NCBI GenBank assembly: GCA_938005265.1
Contig: CALLOA010000071.1
Location: forward strand, 1 to 42,345
DNA: 42,345 nt
Reading direction: 5' to 3'
From: an uncultured Granulosicoccaceae bacterium
GTDB lineage: Bacteria; Pseudomonadota; Gammaproteobacteria; Granulosicoccales; Granulosicoccaceae
The stretch's first letter is position 1; each line of letters begins with the position of its first letter. The position numbers and the translations under genes are program-made. The notes beneath the pieces are model-generated. The model searched no databases. It saw nothing but the letters and a program-made list of their open reading frames with translations, and had not been told where the DNA came from. Positions 25,102 to 34,770 of this stretch are shown piece by piece.

Positions 25102-26085
25102 GTGAACCGCAACGGCGATGATTACGGCGCGCAAAATACAGGTGCGCAAGCGCTAACAGTGGTGGGTGATGGAGGTGCCAGCGGATCGCGCTATGCGATT
25201 TTCGACGCCAATGGCCGGCGCATCGCGCAAACTCACGGCAAACCTGCCAGTTTGTCGCTGGGCACTGAGGCTGCTTGCACAGCGATACGCGAGGCCATCA
25301 GCGCGCTGGGTGTGCAGGCCTGCAATGATCCGGATTGGATGCCGCAAAACATCATGCTGGGGCTTGCCGGTGCCGAGCAAGTGCAGCGAAAGCAACAACT
25401 TATCAGCCTTCTGCCCCAGTCGCTGCAGTGCAGGATTGTGACTGATGGCTATGCTCACTTGCATGGCGTCACAGCTGGCAAGCCCGGAATCTGTTTGTCA
25501 CTGGGTACGGGCAGTGTGATTCACTGGCACAACGCTGATGCTCAACACGGCATGGCTGGTGGTTGGGGCTTTCCGGTGGGCGATGAAAGTTCTGGCGCTT
25601 GGCTAGGCCGCGCACTGGTCAATGCGTGGCTCTGGTCAATCGACGCTGGTCAGACGGTAGGCGAGCAGAGGCAGGACAGGATTGCCACAATAGCTGCCGC
25701 AAATATCACCGCTGCCAGCCAGAGGTCCCTGCAACCTGGAAAGCAATTGATAGCTGGTCTGGAAAAACGAATTGGTAAAAGTCGCTCAGATATCCAGCAA
25801 TGGACAATCAATGCGGTTTCGACCGATTATGCCACTTTGGTTGATTTACTGCTGCAGGCGGCCGCAAACGAAGATCCGTTGGCTATGCAACTTCAGTCTC
25901 TAGGCACACAAGACTGTTTGCGTTTGCTTGCCCTGTGCCCGAACGAACTACCCGTCTATGTCACAGGCGGCTTGGCACCCTTCTATGAAAGCCAATTGCG
26001 AAAGCATCTGGGTTCACGACTGGCCACCGCAAAGGGGGATGCGCTTGATGGTTTGCGTCTCCTGGCTATCAACCAGCCTTCTTAG
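25102..26085 (+). CDS. BadF/BadG-type N-acetylglucosamine/glucosamine kinase-like protein
   Basis: A 327-residue ATP-dependent kinase of the actin/hexokinase fold. The phosphate-binding loop is VVGDGGASGSRYAIF near the N-terminus. Other motifs are LGLAGAEQ, a central VTDGYAHLHG, LSLGTGSVIHW and GGWGFPVGDESSGAWLG, followed by YVTGGLAPFY near the C-terminus. These match the GlcNAc/glucosamine kinase branch of the BadF/BadG/BcrA/BcrD family. It would phosphorylate an imported amino sugar in the cytosol. It is divergent from the sugar importer, with ~100 bp between starts, so the two are probably co-regulated. Its 3' end overlaps the convergent dehydrogenase by 17 bp. Confidence 0.87.
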   Translation: MNRNGDDYGAQNTGAQALTVVGDGGASGSRYAIFDANGRRIAQTHGKPASLSLGTEAACTAIREAISALGVQACNDPDWMPQNIMLGLAGAEQVQRKQQLISLLPQSLQCRIVTDGYAHLHGVTAGKPGICLSLGTGSVIHWHNADAQHGMAGGWGFPVGDESSGAWLGRALVNAWLWSIDAGQTVGEQRQDRIATIAAANITAASQRSLQPGKQLIAGLEKRIGKSRSDIQQWTINAVSTDYATLVDLLLQAAANEDPLAMQLQSLGTQDCLRLLALCPNELPVYVTGGLAPFYESQLRKHLGSRLATAKGDALDGLRLLAINQPS

Positions 26086-27421
26086 TTTCATTTTCAACAT
26101 CAACGGGGGAGTTATGCCGGTCTGCATTAGCCGCAGATCCTGTTCTGCCGACCGCAGGCGTACAGCTCTTAACGATGCCCGTATCCAGGGACACACATTC
26201 AGCGACAATCTCCGCGGTAGCTGCAGATAATGTCCAGCCCAGATGGCCATGGCCAGTGTTGTAAAAAACCGAGGTATGACGTTTCGACCGCCCGACACGC
26301 GGCAGCATTCCGGGCATCATGGGCCTTAACCCGGCCCATGGAATGACCTGCGCTGTTGACACATCTGGAAAATAGCTACGACACCATTCAACCAGTGGCC
26401 GGATTCGATCAGCACGAATGTCATAGTTGGTACCATTAAATTCCGCCGTCCCGGCGATCCGGAAGCGCCGATCACCGAGACGACTGGTAACGATCTTGGC
26501 ATCGTCATCAAGCAAACTCACTGTGGGAGCCGCACTCTGACTGGCTTCATCATCCAGTTTTACAGTAACGGAGTAACCTTTAACCGGATAAATATTGATA
26601 CGCTCATCAAGCATCGCAGCCAACTGACGGCTGGCCACTCCTGCACATAACACCATGGCATCGAATGATTGCCAGTCACTTTCACGTGAGCCCGGCGCAC
26701 CTAGCTCCATTTCCACACCGCTGTTTGGCCCGGATACTGGTCCAGATACTGATATCGAACGCACCTCTGTGTCGAAAAGACATTCTGCACCAAGGCGTTT
26801 ACAAGCTGCCGCCAAACCTCGCGAGTAAAGATGAATATCACCCGTCGAGTCAGAGGGAGTAAAAAATCCACCAAAAAAATCGCCATTCAAGGTGGGCTCT
26901 ATGGATTTAATTTCTTCAGGCGTGACAGGGTTACGCTCAAGCCCTCCTTGCTGCAGCAAGCGATTGACACGCTCAGCATGGCGATAACCTTTTTCATTGG
27001 GGTAAATATGCAAGATACCTTTGTCTTTGTGATCAAAGTGAATATCCTCATTCGCCGCCCAGCTAAACAGGTGCTCACGAGCCGCAATCGCAAGCTTCAC
27101 AGTCTCTACAGTATTCGTTTGATAGCGTGGAATGTTAGCGGCGAACTCTGCCATCCAGGAATACTTGTGCCAACCGGGTGTCGGGTTCATCAGCAAGGGC
27201 GCGTCTTTACGCAACATCCAGCGCAGCCCTTTTAGCAGTGTTGAGGGTGTGTTCCAAACCTCGGCATTCGATGCAGAGAGCTGCCCACCATTGGCAAAGG
27301 ATGTCTGCATCGCAGCATAACGATTACGTTCGATCAGTGTAACCTTGTAACCACGCTGCAACAGGGCATAGCAAGTTGTCACACCTGTTATGCCTGCACC
27401 GATAACCGCGATATGCTTCAT
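26069..27421 (-). CDS. dadA: D-amino acid dehydrogenase (DadA family)
   Basis: A 450-residue FAD enzyme that oxidises D-amino acids to 2-oxo acids and ammonia, passing electrons to the respiratory chain. The N-terminal dinucleotide motif is IAVIGAGITGVTTCYAL. Next is the DadA-like FANGGQLSASNAEVWN, then a central TPSDSTGDIHLYSRGL. The C-terminal FAD contact region is VIPWAGLRPMMPGMLPRVG with TGHGHLGWTLS. The size is slightly above the ~430 usual, owing to a polar C-terminal tail. It is on the same strand as lpxA but 203 bp downstream. Its stop overlaps the kinase gene tail-to-tail. No racemase or regulator is adjacent, so alanine as substrate is by family only. Confidence 0.88.
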   Translation of the reverse strand: MKHIAVIGAGITGVTTCYALLQRGYKVTLIERNRYAAMQTSFANGGQLSASNAEVWNTPSTLLKGLRWMLRKDAPLLMNPTPGWHKYSWMAEFAANIPRYQTNTVETVKLAIAAREHLFSWAANEDIHFDHKDKGILHIYPNEKGYRHAERVNRLLQQGGLERNPVTPEEIKSIEPTLNGDFFGGFFTPSDSTGDIHLYSRGLAAACKRLGAECLFDTEVRSISVSGPVSGPNSGVEMELGAPGSRESDWQSFDAMVLCAGVASRQLAAMLDERINIYPVKGYSVTVKLDDEASQSAAPTVSLLDDDAKIVTSRLGDRRFRIAGTAEFNGTNYDIRADRIRPLVEWCRSYFPDVSTAQVIPWAGLRPMMPGMLPRVGRSKRHTSVFYNTGHGHLGWTLSAATAEIVAECVSLDTGIVKSCTPAVGRTGSAANADRHNSPVDVENETKKAG

Positions 27422-27624
27422 TGTCTTGCCGAATCCAGTGTTGAGCCTTACGTGGGAACTCCAGGGTACAACGGCCTGCGGACAGACCTTAATGAATATG
27501 ATAATTATCGGCGCAGTCGGCTCAACATACAGGGCCGAGCGAGGGGTTTTAGCAAAAATTCGGCAGTGGTTGCCAGATAAGGTGATGGTTGGAGAGGGTC
27601 AGACAGCCATTCTTGCAAAATACA

Positions 27625-28398
27625 TCATGAACGGATAATACCCCTCTCACTCGAGGTGATAAATTCCAGCAAACGTGCAACTGCCCCTGAACGTTCTGCC
27701 AGCGGCTGGACCTTTTCGAAAGCCAGCTTGCGCTCGCCTTTGCCTTTTACCACTTCGATGAATGCGCGGTGCAAATCATTAATATCCTGATCGCTGAAAC
27801 CACGCCTGCGCAAACCTTCCTTGTTGATACCGCGCGCGGTTGCATAGTTACCCACCACCAGCGTGAAGGGTGTGACATCCTTGTTTGCGACCGAATTAAG
27901 ACCAACAAATGCATGCTCGCCAACAGTGCAAAACTGATGAATGCAACAGAAGCCGGCGAGAATGGCATGTTCACCAACCGTGACATGCCCTGCCAGCGAT
28001 GATCCGTTAGCCATGATCACGCGGTCCGCGACGATGCAGTCATGGGCAATATGTGTGTAGGCCATGAACAGGTTGTTGCTACCAACCCGGGTAACACCAC
28101 CTCCTCCTCCAGTTCCTCGATTCATGGTGACGTATTCACGAATCACGTTGTTATCGCCTATTTCCAGAGACGAATGTTCACCATCGTATTTGAGGTCCTG
28201 CGGATCCTCACCGATCGATGAAAACTGGAATATGCGGTTACCTTTACCAATGCGGCTCGGGCCTTTAATCACGACATGTGGCCCGATCTGACAACCGGAA
28301 CCAATTTCAACGTTAGCGCCAATGATGGAATATGGCCCGACCTCGCAATCCGCTGCAAGCGTGGCCGACTCGTCGATGATGGCAGTCGGATGAATCAC
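27625..28398 (-). CDS. lpxA: UDP-N-acetylglucosamine acyltransferase
   Basis: Transfers 3-hydroxyacyl from ACP to UDP-GlcNAc, the first step of lipid A synthesis. A 257-residue left-handed beta-helix with many hexapeptide turns (IGANVEIGSGCQIGPHVVI). The catalytic His119 is in AHDC, and the C-terminal helical part begins near NKEGLRRRGFS. A short run of five Gly lies in the loop at ~97-101. The GTG start (28396-28398) overlaps the fabZ TGA (28395-28397), indicating coupling. It is the last gene of the envelope block. lpxB does not follow. Confidence 0.96.
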   Translation of the reverse strand: MIHPTAIIDESATLAADCEVGPYSIIGANVEIGSGCQIGPHVVIKGPSRIGKGNRIFQFSSIGEDPQDLKYDGEHSSLEIGDNNVIREYVTMNRGTGGGGGVTRVGSNNLFMAYTHIAHDCIVADRVIMANGSSLAGHVTVGEHAILAGFCCIHQFCTVGEHAFVGLNSVANKDVTPFTLVVGNYATARGINKEGLRRRGFSDQDINDLHRAFIEVVKGKGERKLAFEKVQPLAERSGAVARLLEFITSSERGIIRS

Positions 28399-28856
28399 AG
28401 TTCAATCTCGTTTTTGGCAATCATGACCTCAGCGCTGCAGGCTAGCGAACCCGCTATGGTTGCCTTGGCGTCAAATTTCCAGATACCGCGTTTTTCCTTG
28501 ATGACTTCAACGTCAACGATGATCTGGTCTCCGGGCACAATCTGCTGTTTGAAGCGTGCCTTGTCAATGCCCACTAGTAGATACAGGGTTTCCGGGGGCG
28601 GATAGCCACCAAGGCTTTTAAATGCCAGAAGCGCACTGGCTTGAGCCATAGTCTCAAGAATAAGAACACCCGGGTAAACCGGTGCCTGTGGAAAATGTCC
28701 GGTGAAAATAGGCTCATTCGCGGTCACGTTTTTCAGACCACGTAAGGATCGATTGGCATTGAACTCCAGCACCCTGTCGATTAACAAAAACGGATAGCGG
28801 TGGGGCAGGTACTTTACGATTTCCCTGACATCATCGATTGTCACTACATCGTTCAT
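28395..28856 (-). CDS. fabZ: (3R)-hydroxyacyl-ACP dehydratase
   Basis: Dehydrates 3-hydroxyacyl-ACP in fatty acid elongation and competes with LpxA and LpxD for the same substrate pool. The 153-residue hot-dog protein has HRYPFLLIDRV (19-29) and the catalytic pair His54 (TGHFP) and Glu68 (GVLILETMAQAS), at the same numbering as I recall for E. coli FabZ. It lies between lpxD (187 bp upstream) and lpxA (4-bp overlap). The long gap upstream is exceptional in this otherwise compact block and may contain a promoter. Confidence 0.96.
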   Translation of the reverse strand: MNDVVTIDDVREIVKYLPHRYPFLLIDRVLEFNANRSLRGLKNVTANEPIFTGHFPQAPVYPGVLILETMAQASALLAFKSLGGYPPPETLYLLVGIDKARFKQQIVPGDQIIVDVEVIKEKRGIWKFDAKATIAGSLACSAEVMIAKNEIEL

Positions 28857-28993
28857 GCGGATTCAGTATTGATATGGGTGGTGTTATATCGTCCGTGAAT
28901 TTGCACGGCATCCTGCCAATTTGATTGATCCATAACTAAATTCTAGGATCTTCGCAGCTTTCGATGTACACAATTTTCGAAAACAACAATTTT

Positions 28994-29016
28994 CCGGATA
29001 TCAAAATACCGGATAT
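28994..29016. repeat. Two CCGGATAT direct repeats in the lpxD-fabZ gap
   Basis: CCGGATAT occurs at 28994-29001 and 29009-29016, 15 bp apart, in the AT-rich 187-bp gap upstream of fabZ. It could be a paired protein-binding site; no known operator is recognised. Confidence 0.45.
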
Positions 29017-29043
29017 GAACAGCCTTTGATCAGAGTCGCAAGC

Positions 29044-30060
29044 CTAACGTAATTTACGCTCAATCCTGAGAACGCGCTTGAACAACTCATCCAGTCGCGA
29101 CAATCTGGCAGCATTACGACGCCACTCTGCATTTTTTTGCTGTGGCATACCGGAACTGAAGACACCCGGCTCATCGATAGATTGCGTAACAAACGAAGCG
29201 GCAGTAATAGTGACATTATCCGCGATGTTGAGGTGCCCGACAATTGCGGATTTTCCACCAATTCGACAAGCCTTGCCAATCGTGGTGCTCCCGGCTATTC
29301 CGACGCAACCCGCTATCGCGGTCTGCTCACCAATTTTGACGTTGTGCGCCACCTGAATCTGGTTATCAAGTATGACACCATCACCGATAACGGTATCCTC
29401 GATCGCACCCCGGTCAATGGTGGTATTGGCACCGATTTCGACGCCGTCACCGATAACGACCCGACCTACCTGATTGATGCGTACCCAAGCTGTTGCAGAC
29501 GGAGCATAACCGAAACCTTCAGAACCGATCACGGCTCCCGGCTGCATACGGCAGTCACGACCAATGATACAACCCTCAGTCACCGTTACATTGGAAAACA
29601 GCCGTGTGCCAGCACCTATAGAACTCCCCTCCCCGATGACACATCCAGCGCCTATGATGCAACCAGCTCCGATCGAAGCATCTGCTTCAATAACTACATT
29701 GGCACCGACGCTGGCTGTGCTATGCACGCTGGCGGAATCAGCAATAACCGCAGAGACATGCAAACCAGAGGGTTGCGGCTGGGGGTACAGGATTTGGGAT
29801 GCTTCGGCATAACTCAGATAGGGATTAGCCGAGATCAAATGATTACCGGGAGCCAGATCAGCCAATCCTTCAGGAACAATTACAGCCGTGGCTCTGGACG
29901 CTTTAAGGGCATCGGCATAACGTTTGCCGGTCACAAAACTCAACGACCCGGGGGTCGCTTGTGTTGCAGTTGAATTGATATCAGCAAGGTGAGTGATCTC
30001 GGCAGCAGCATCACCCGACCATTGCAGATTTAGTGAATTTGCCAGTTGTTCAAGGTTCAC
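29044..30060 (-). CDS. lpxD: UDP-3-O-acylglucosamine N-acyltransferase
   Basis: Adds the N-linked 3-hydroxyacyl chain in lipid A synthesis. It has 338 residues: an N-terminal uridine-binding domain (~1-100), a left-handed beta-helix (~105-300) of hexapeptide repeats, and a C-terminal helix (RLDELFKRVLRIERKLR). The catalytic His is in IQVAHNVKIGEQ. Start GTG at 30058-30060, 18 bp after skp. Length and domain order are standard (E. coli ~340). Confidence 0.96.
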   Translation of the reverse strand: MNLEQLANSLNLQWSGDAAAEITHLADINSTATQATPGSLSFVTGKRYADALKASRATAVIVPEGLADLAPGNHLISANPYLSYAEASQILYPQPQPSGLHVSAVIADSASVHSTASVGANVVIEADASIGAGCIIGAGCVIGEGSSIGAGTRLFSNVTVTEGCIIGRDCRMQPGAVIGSEGFGYAPSATAWVRINQVGRVVIGDGVEIGANTTIDRGAIEDTVIGDGVILDNQIQVAHNVKIGEQTAIAGCVGIAGSTTIGKACRIGGKSAIVGHLNIADNVTITAASFVTQSIDEPGVFSSGMPQQKNAEWRRNAARLSRLDELFKRVLRIERKLR

Positions 30061-30078
30061 GGCTGGCGCTGAATGTTA

Positions 30079-30669
30079 TCAGTTTGAGGATTGCAATTTC
30101 TGGTCTTCAAGCCGAAGGCTTTCCAGAATTTTTTCGGTCACATCTATTTGCTTGTTAGCATAGAGTACACCATCGCTGACAATCAGATCGTAGCTGTTAG
30201 CCTGGCCGAATTTAGCTATAGCTTCCAACACAATTATTCGAATTTTTTTAAACTCATTATTTTTCTGTATGTTGAGCTCTTCGCGAAAATCCTGCTCATC
30301 ACGTTTGATACGACGTTCAAGATTTCGCATTTCGCGGTCAAGCTGTGCCAATTCAGTTTCGGTCAATTCCAGCGCTTGACTTTTCATACGTTCATTAACA
30401 TCGGCAAGGTCCGCTCTCTGCAACTTCAGTTCTTCCTCACGAGGTGCAAACTCGGATTCAAGGCGACGCTCTGCCTCCAATGCCTGTGGTGCATTGTTGA
30501 TGAGATAAGGTATGTCGACAAAACCAATACTGGCTTGCGTGTTATCAGTGCCGCTTTGGGCCAGGACGCTTGTGCCGGGAAACAGACCGGCGAACAGGCA
30601 TAAACAGACAAAAAACAACCGCGAAACGATGCCGCGCACTGCCCGCTTTTGAACGATAGGCCGTTTCAT
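30079..30669 (-). CDS. skp: OmpH/Skp-family periplasmic chaperone
   Basis: Holds unfolded outer-membrane proteins in the periplasm for delivery to BamA. From the ATG at 30667-30669 the protein has 196 residues. A basic N-region and hydrophobic core (RLFFVCLCLFAGLFPG) end at VLAQSG, a good signal peptide. The rest is the Skp pattern: a short strand (IGFVDIPYLIN), then long charged helices rich in Glu/Lys/Arg expected to form the coiled-coil tentacles (~60-140), then ILEAIAKFGQANSYDLIV. The frame extends 39 codons further upstream, but that part lacks signal character. It follows bamA in the usual order. Confidence 0.92.
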   Translation of the reverse strand: MKRPIVQKRAVRGIVSRLFFVCLCLFAGLFPGTSVLAQSGTDNTQASIGFVDIPYLINNAPQALEAERRLESEFAPREEELKLQRADLADVNERMKSQALELTETELAQLDREMRNLERRIKRDEQDFREELNIQKNNEFKKIRIIVLEAIAKFGQANSYDLIVSDGVLYANKQIDVTEKILESLRLEDQKLQSSN

Positions 30670-30798
30670 GCCTGAAATTGTTTCGAGTTGCTCTGGTTCA
30701 CAATAAACCACAAGTGATATCGAATCTGGAATGGATGACGTACCCCACCAGTATATAGGATTCAAGACTGATCCGGCGCTATGCATCCGCTTGACTGG

Positions 30799-33210
30799 CT
30801 AGAAAATAGTCCCAATTGTGAAATCGAACCGTCTGGTACGGTCATTTGAGCGCTCATTGAAGGGCAAGGCGTAGCTGAAAGTCAGCGGACCAACCGGCGA
30901 CAACCAGACAAAGGCTACGCCATAGGATGCCCTGAAATCCTCGGTATCGAATTGCTCAAACGTCGGGAATACATTGCCGTAGTCGACAAACAGGCTGAAT
31001 CGGGTCGTGCCGGGTTCCTCCACGAAGGGAGGCGGAAAAATAATTTCAGTGGTACCGAGTGTCCGGAAATCCCCTCCCCTGGCATTGCCGAATTCATCCC
31101 GGCCTTCAGTCAGGCCACCACCGGGTGTGCCCAATTCTCTGTTGCCTATGCCAAGACTACCGGTTCGATAGCCACGCAGACTACGTACGCCGCCCGCAAA
31201 ATAACGTTGGAAAAAGGGTAGTCGCTCGAATTCGCCGTAGCCGTCACCGTAGTCAACTCTTGCACTGGTTGAAAATGTGTAGCGACTCGTTATTGGGCGA
31301 AAATATTCGAATCGATAACCGAGTTTAAAATACTCCCAATCACTTCCCGGAATGGCAGCTTCGAAAGAAAGACGATTGACAAGACCGCTGGTCGCGAACA
31401 CAGTTCGGTTGCGGGTATCGTAGGTGTAGCCCAGTATCAGGTTGAATATATCGAAGGTATCACCAAACTCATCTGTGGCATCGATAATTTCCTGCGGTGT
31501 CCCCGATGTTGTTGTTATTTCAGAGCGATCAAAACCAAGGCCTAAGCTGAAGTTGGAAAACTCCGTGAGCGGCACACCGAACGTAACACTGCCGCCTAGC
31601 GTACTGTTAAAGAAGCGTATGGTTTCGCTATCTTCAGTTGTATCTGTTTCCCGAATAAACGCGCTCAACGTGCGACTGATACCGTCTTCAGTAAAGTACG
31701 GGTTTCTGGAGGTCAGTGACAGCTGTGTGGTGGTGTCTGAACGGTCAAGAGAAAATCGTAAATTCTGGCCTGTACCAAACAGGTTTTCCTGATTGAACGC
31801 AAGGTTAAAAGTAGCGCCGTCTGTACCAAAACCAAGCCCAGCCTGAAACGAACCGGATGGCCCTTCCTGAACAGATACCTCAATGTCAACCTGATCCTCG
31901 GTGCCGGGTACTCGTGGTGTACGAATTGAAACGCTTTGCATAAACGGCAGGCGTTGCAAACGTACTCGCGAGCGATCTACACGCGCCGGTGAATAGGCAC
32001 TACCTTCAAACTGTCTCATCTCGCGACGCAATACTTCATCGCGCGTTTTGTACTGGCCGGTAAAGTAAATCCTGCGAACATAAACACGTTTGCCCGGCTC
32101 GACAACAAATCTTAGCCCCACGTCCTTTTTATTGTCATCAATATCCGGCTGGACATCGACGTTTGCAAAGGCAAAACCCTCTTGGCCAAGACGATCCACG
32201 ATAGCGCTGGATGTCGCGACTACGTCCTTGCGCGAAAATTCATCACCGGGTTTCATCTTTATCAATCTTTGCAAATCACCCCGATCGACTGTCGTATTAC
32301 CCACGATTGAGGTTTCACGAATGACATGTTTCTCACCCTCGGAGATATTGATCACAATAAATATCTCACGCTTGTCTTCGGACAACGAGACCTGAGTCGA
32401 CGTCACTTCAAACTTGAGATAACCACGGTCCTGATAGTAGGAACGCAGGGTTTCTATATCAGCAGCCAGTTTTACTTTTGAATAATCGTCGCGAGATGAA
32501 AACGGGTACCAGCCACTTTCCCCGGAACGTAGCAAATCTAACAGCCTGGATTCTTCAAATGCCTTGTTACCAACAATATTAATATGACGGATGGTGGCGA
32601 CTGCACCTTCATCAATTTCAATTTTCACAGCGACACGGTTACGTGGCAACTCTTCAATTTCTGTTTCGATTTCCATGTCATAGTGACCGATGCTGAAATA
32701 GACACGACGCAATTCGCGCTCTACGGTTTCCAGCACCGAGCGATTGAAGACCCGCCCTCTCGCAATATCAGCATCCCGCAAAGAACCTTCAAGATCATCA
32801 TCATTGATCTTGTCATTACCACTGATATCAATACTGGCAATAGCCGGGCGTTCTTCAACAGAAACTACCAGAGTGTCGTTGTTACGCTGCAAGAGCTTTA
32901 CATCGTTAAACAAACCGGTTTCATAGAGCGCTCGCAGGGAGCGCGCACTGTCTTCGACAGGGTCGAAACTTTCGCGTGTACGCACTGGCAGGTAAGTGAG
33001 GACAGTACCCACGTCAATGCGTCTATTCCCTTCAATGACGATATCGGAGACGATAAAAGGTGAAGTGCCAGGGGAGCTGGCCTGGCTTGGTTGCGTGGAT
33101 TGGGCCAAGGCAACAGCACCATTCAGGTACAGAACGACCAGCAGTAAAAACTTCATGCAGATTGATTTGCTGTTCGTACGCTTACTCATTCTGTCAGTCG
33201 ACATGCCCAT
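30799..33210 (-). CDS. bamA: Outer membrane protein assembly factor BamA
   Basis: The Omp85-family core that inserts beta-barrels into the outer membrane. About 803 residues: signal peptide with core [17 protein letters not shown], then five POTRA domains (~45-440; e.g. [18 protein letters not shown] at the start). The C-terminal 16-stranded barrel includes the conserved RGYRTGSLG of the lid loop. The last residue is Phe (IGTIF), the expected beta-signal. In-frame ATGs at 33210, 33204, 33189 and 33156 are possible. The one at 33156 places the signal peptide right at the N-terminus, but none has a clear ribosome binding site. Confidence 0.96.
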   Translation of the reverse strand: MGMSTDRMSKRTNSKSICMKFLLLVVLYLNGAVALAQSTQPSQASSPGTSPFIVSDIVIEGNRRIDVGTVLTYLPVRTRESFDPVEDSARSLRALYETGLFNDVKLLQRNNDTLVVSVEERPAIASIDISGNDKINDDDLEGSLRDADIARGRVFNRSVLETVERELRRVYFSIGHYDMEIETEIEELPRNRVAVKIEIDEGAVATIRHINIVGNKAFEESRLLDLLRSGESGWYPFSSRDDYSKVKLAADIETLRSYYQDRGYLKFEVTSTQVSLSEDKREIFIVINISEGEKHVIRETSIVGNTTVDRGDLQRLIKMKPGDEFSRKDVVATSSAIVDRLGQEGFAFANVDVQPDIDDNKKDVGLRFVVEPGKRVYVRRIYFTGQYKTRDEVLRREMRQFEGSAYSPARVDRSRVRLQRLPFMQSVSIRTPRVPGTEDQVDIEVSVQEGPSGSFQAGLGFGTDGATFNLAFNQENLFGTGQNLRFSLDRSDTTTQLSLTSRNPYFTEDGISRTLSAFIRETDTTEDSETIRFFNSTLGGSVTFGVPLTEFSNFSLGLGFDRSEITTTSGTPQEIIDATDEFGDTFDIFNLILGYTYDTRNRTVFATSGLVNRLSFEAAIPGSDWEYFKLGYRFEYFRPITSRYTFSTSARVDYGDGYGEFERLPFFQRYFAGGVRSLRGYRTGSLGIGNRELGTPGGGLTEGRDEFGNARGGDFRTLGTTEIIFPPPFVEEPGTTRFSLFVDYGNVFPTFEQFDTEDFRASYGVAFVWLSPVGPLTFSYALPFNERSNDRTRRFDFTIGTIF

Positions 33211-33297
33211 AACCAGCCGGGGATAAAGCAGGATTCATCGTTACGACCGGCGGCCGCAGCGATGAGTTATGCTCAAATTTAATACGTATTGGACCTG

Positions 33298-34710
33298 TCA
33301 TTGTGCCAGACGCCATATATCATTGTAGAACGCCAGCGCCATTAAGCTACCCAGAATAAGAATACCAATCTGCTGGCCGATTTCCTGAACCCGTTCAGGT
33401 ACCGGTCTGCGAAAGACAACTTCAAACGCGTAGTACAGCAAGTGACCACCGTCAAGCATCGGAATTGGTAACAGGTTAAGAACCGCCAGACTGATACTGA
33501 TGAGTGCGATAAAGTTCAGATAGTGATCTATACCAATGCTGGCTGACTGGCCAGCGAATTGTGCAATGCTGATGGGGCCGCTGATATTTTCAAGCGATGC
33601 TTGCCCGATCAATAACTTTTGCAGCATTTTAAGCGTCAGCACGCTCATTTCCCAGGTACGTTGTATACCGCGAAGCAAGGATTCCAGCGGTGGGTAACTG
33701 ACAGTGACTCGTGCCTTCTGTGCCTCCGCCTGGGACAACGTCTCGGCAGCACCTATGAAGCCGATGAGCTGCCCGTCGCCGGCATCACGCTCGGCTGGTG
33801 TCAAGTCCATGGTTATAACATCGCCATTGCGCAGCAGCTGTAACTGCATTAGCTGTTGTGGGTGATCACGCACAGCCAGTACCCAGTCACGCCAGGTTTC
33901 CATGGGAAGTCCATTTGCTGTCAGCACTTCGTCGCCGACCTGCAGGCCAGCTGCTGCTGCTGCCCCACCCTCTTGCACCATGCCAATGACAGCAGGCACG
34001 CGCGGCCACCATTGTTGTATGCCCAGCTTGGCAACAACATCGCCATCGCCTTTCAGGATGCCACGTCCGTCGACGACCAGCTCCCGTACCAGGTTGTCGC
34101 CATCTGCAGTTTCCACTTCAAATTGCAATCGCCGTTCAGCTGATTCCCCGGACGCCGAAGAGGTCGTTGAGCTTTCGCCGCTCAACGCATGTTTTAGCAA
34201 GGCAATCCTTGCATCACTCCAGGTCGGAGTGGCTGTGTTTTCAATCGATACGATGCGGTCTTCAAATTTGAAACCTGCCTTATCCGCTGCACTACCCGGC
34301 GTGATGTCACCGAGCAAGGGCGAAACACCACTGATACCTATCATCATGACCAGCCAGTAGAGCAGGATTGCGAGTATAAAATTGGCCATTGGCCCGGCAA
34401 TCACCACCGCTATTCGAGCCCAGACATTCTTGCGGTTAAAGGCACGTTCTGCGTCAGCCGGATCAACATTACCTTCCCGTTCATCGAGCATCTTGACATA
34501 GCCACCCAAGGGGATGGCAGCAACTACAAATTCTGTATCGTCAACTTTACCGCGCCGACTCCATAGGGACTTTCCGAATCCGATAGAGAATTTAAGTACT
34601 TTAACGCCGACACGGCGAGCTACCCAGAAATGGCCAAACTCGTGGATTGAGATCAGTATTCCCAGCGCAATGACAAAGGCTATAAAACTGTATAAAACGT
34701 TACCAAACAT
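33298..34710 (-). CDS. rseP: RIP metalloprotease RseP
   Basis: Site-2 protease of the inner membrane that cuts anti-sigma factor RseA after DegS, releasing sigma-E, and clears signal peptides. A 470-residue protein with the zinc motif HEFGH at 23-27 in the first helix. Two PDZ domains lie in the periplasmic part (~115-300), with GLQVGDEVLTANGLPMETWRDW in the second. The third zinc ligand is in LPIPMLDGGHLLYYAFE near the C-terminus. It is slightly longer than the ~450 of E. coli because of a Ser/Glu-rich insert around residue 175-185. It lies directly upstream of bamA, as usual. Confidence 0.96.
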   Translation of the reverse strand: MFGNVLYSFIAFVIALGILISIHEFGHFWVARRVGVKVLKFSIGFGKSLWSRRGKVDDTEFVVAAIPLGGYVKMLDEREGNVDPADAERAFNRKNVWARIAVVIAGPMANFILAILLYWLVMMIGISGVSPLLGDITPGSAADKAGFKFEDRIVSIENTATPTWSDARIALLKHALSGESSTTSSASGESAERRLQFEVETADGDNLVRELVVDGRGILKGDGDVVAKLGIQQWWPRVPAVIGMVQEGGAAAAAGLQVGDEVLTANGLPMETWRDWVLAVRDHPQQLMQLQLLRNGDVITMDLTPAERDAGDGQLIGFIGAAETLSQAEAQKARVTVSYPPLESLLRGIQRTWEMSVLTLKMLQKLLIGQASLENISGPISIAQFAGQSASIGIDHYLNFIALISISLAVLNLLPIPMLDGGHLLYYAFEVVFRRPVPERVQEIGQQIGILILGSLMALAFYNDIWRLAQ

Positions 34711-34770
34711 GATTGTAGGTTTCTGCCTTTCCGGGGTTTTGTGTCATTGATCTGATGTTGCGTATCCCGT

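Noticed and set aside
27390..27638. 82-codon plus-strand frame between dadA and lpxA
   Set aside because: It overlaps both flanking genes antisense, and I see no ribosome binding site, domain or conserved feature.
29137..29973. 278-codon plus-strand frame opposite lpxD
   Set aside because: Antisense shadow of the lpxD hexapeptide repeats; lpxD is unmistakable on the other strand.
32584..33063. 159-codon plus-strand frame opposite bamA
   Set aside because: Shadow of the POTRA-coding region; no independent support.
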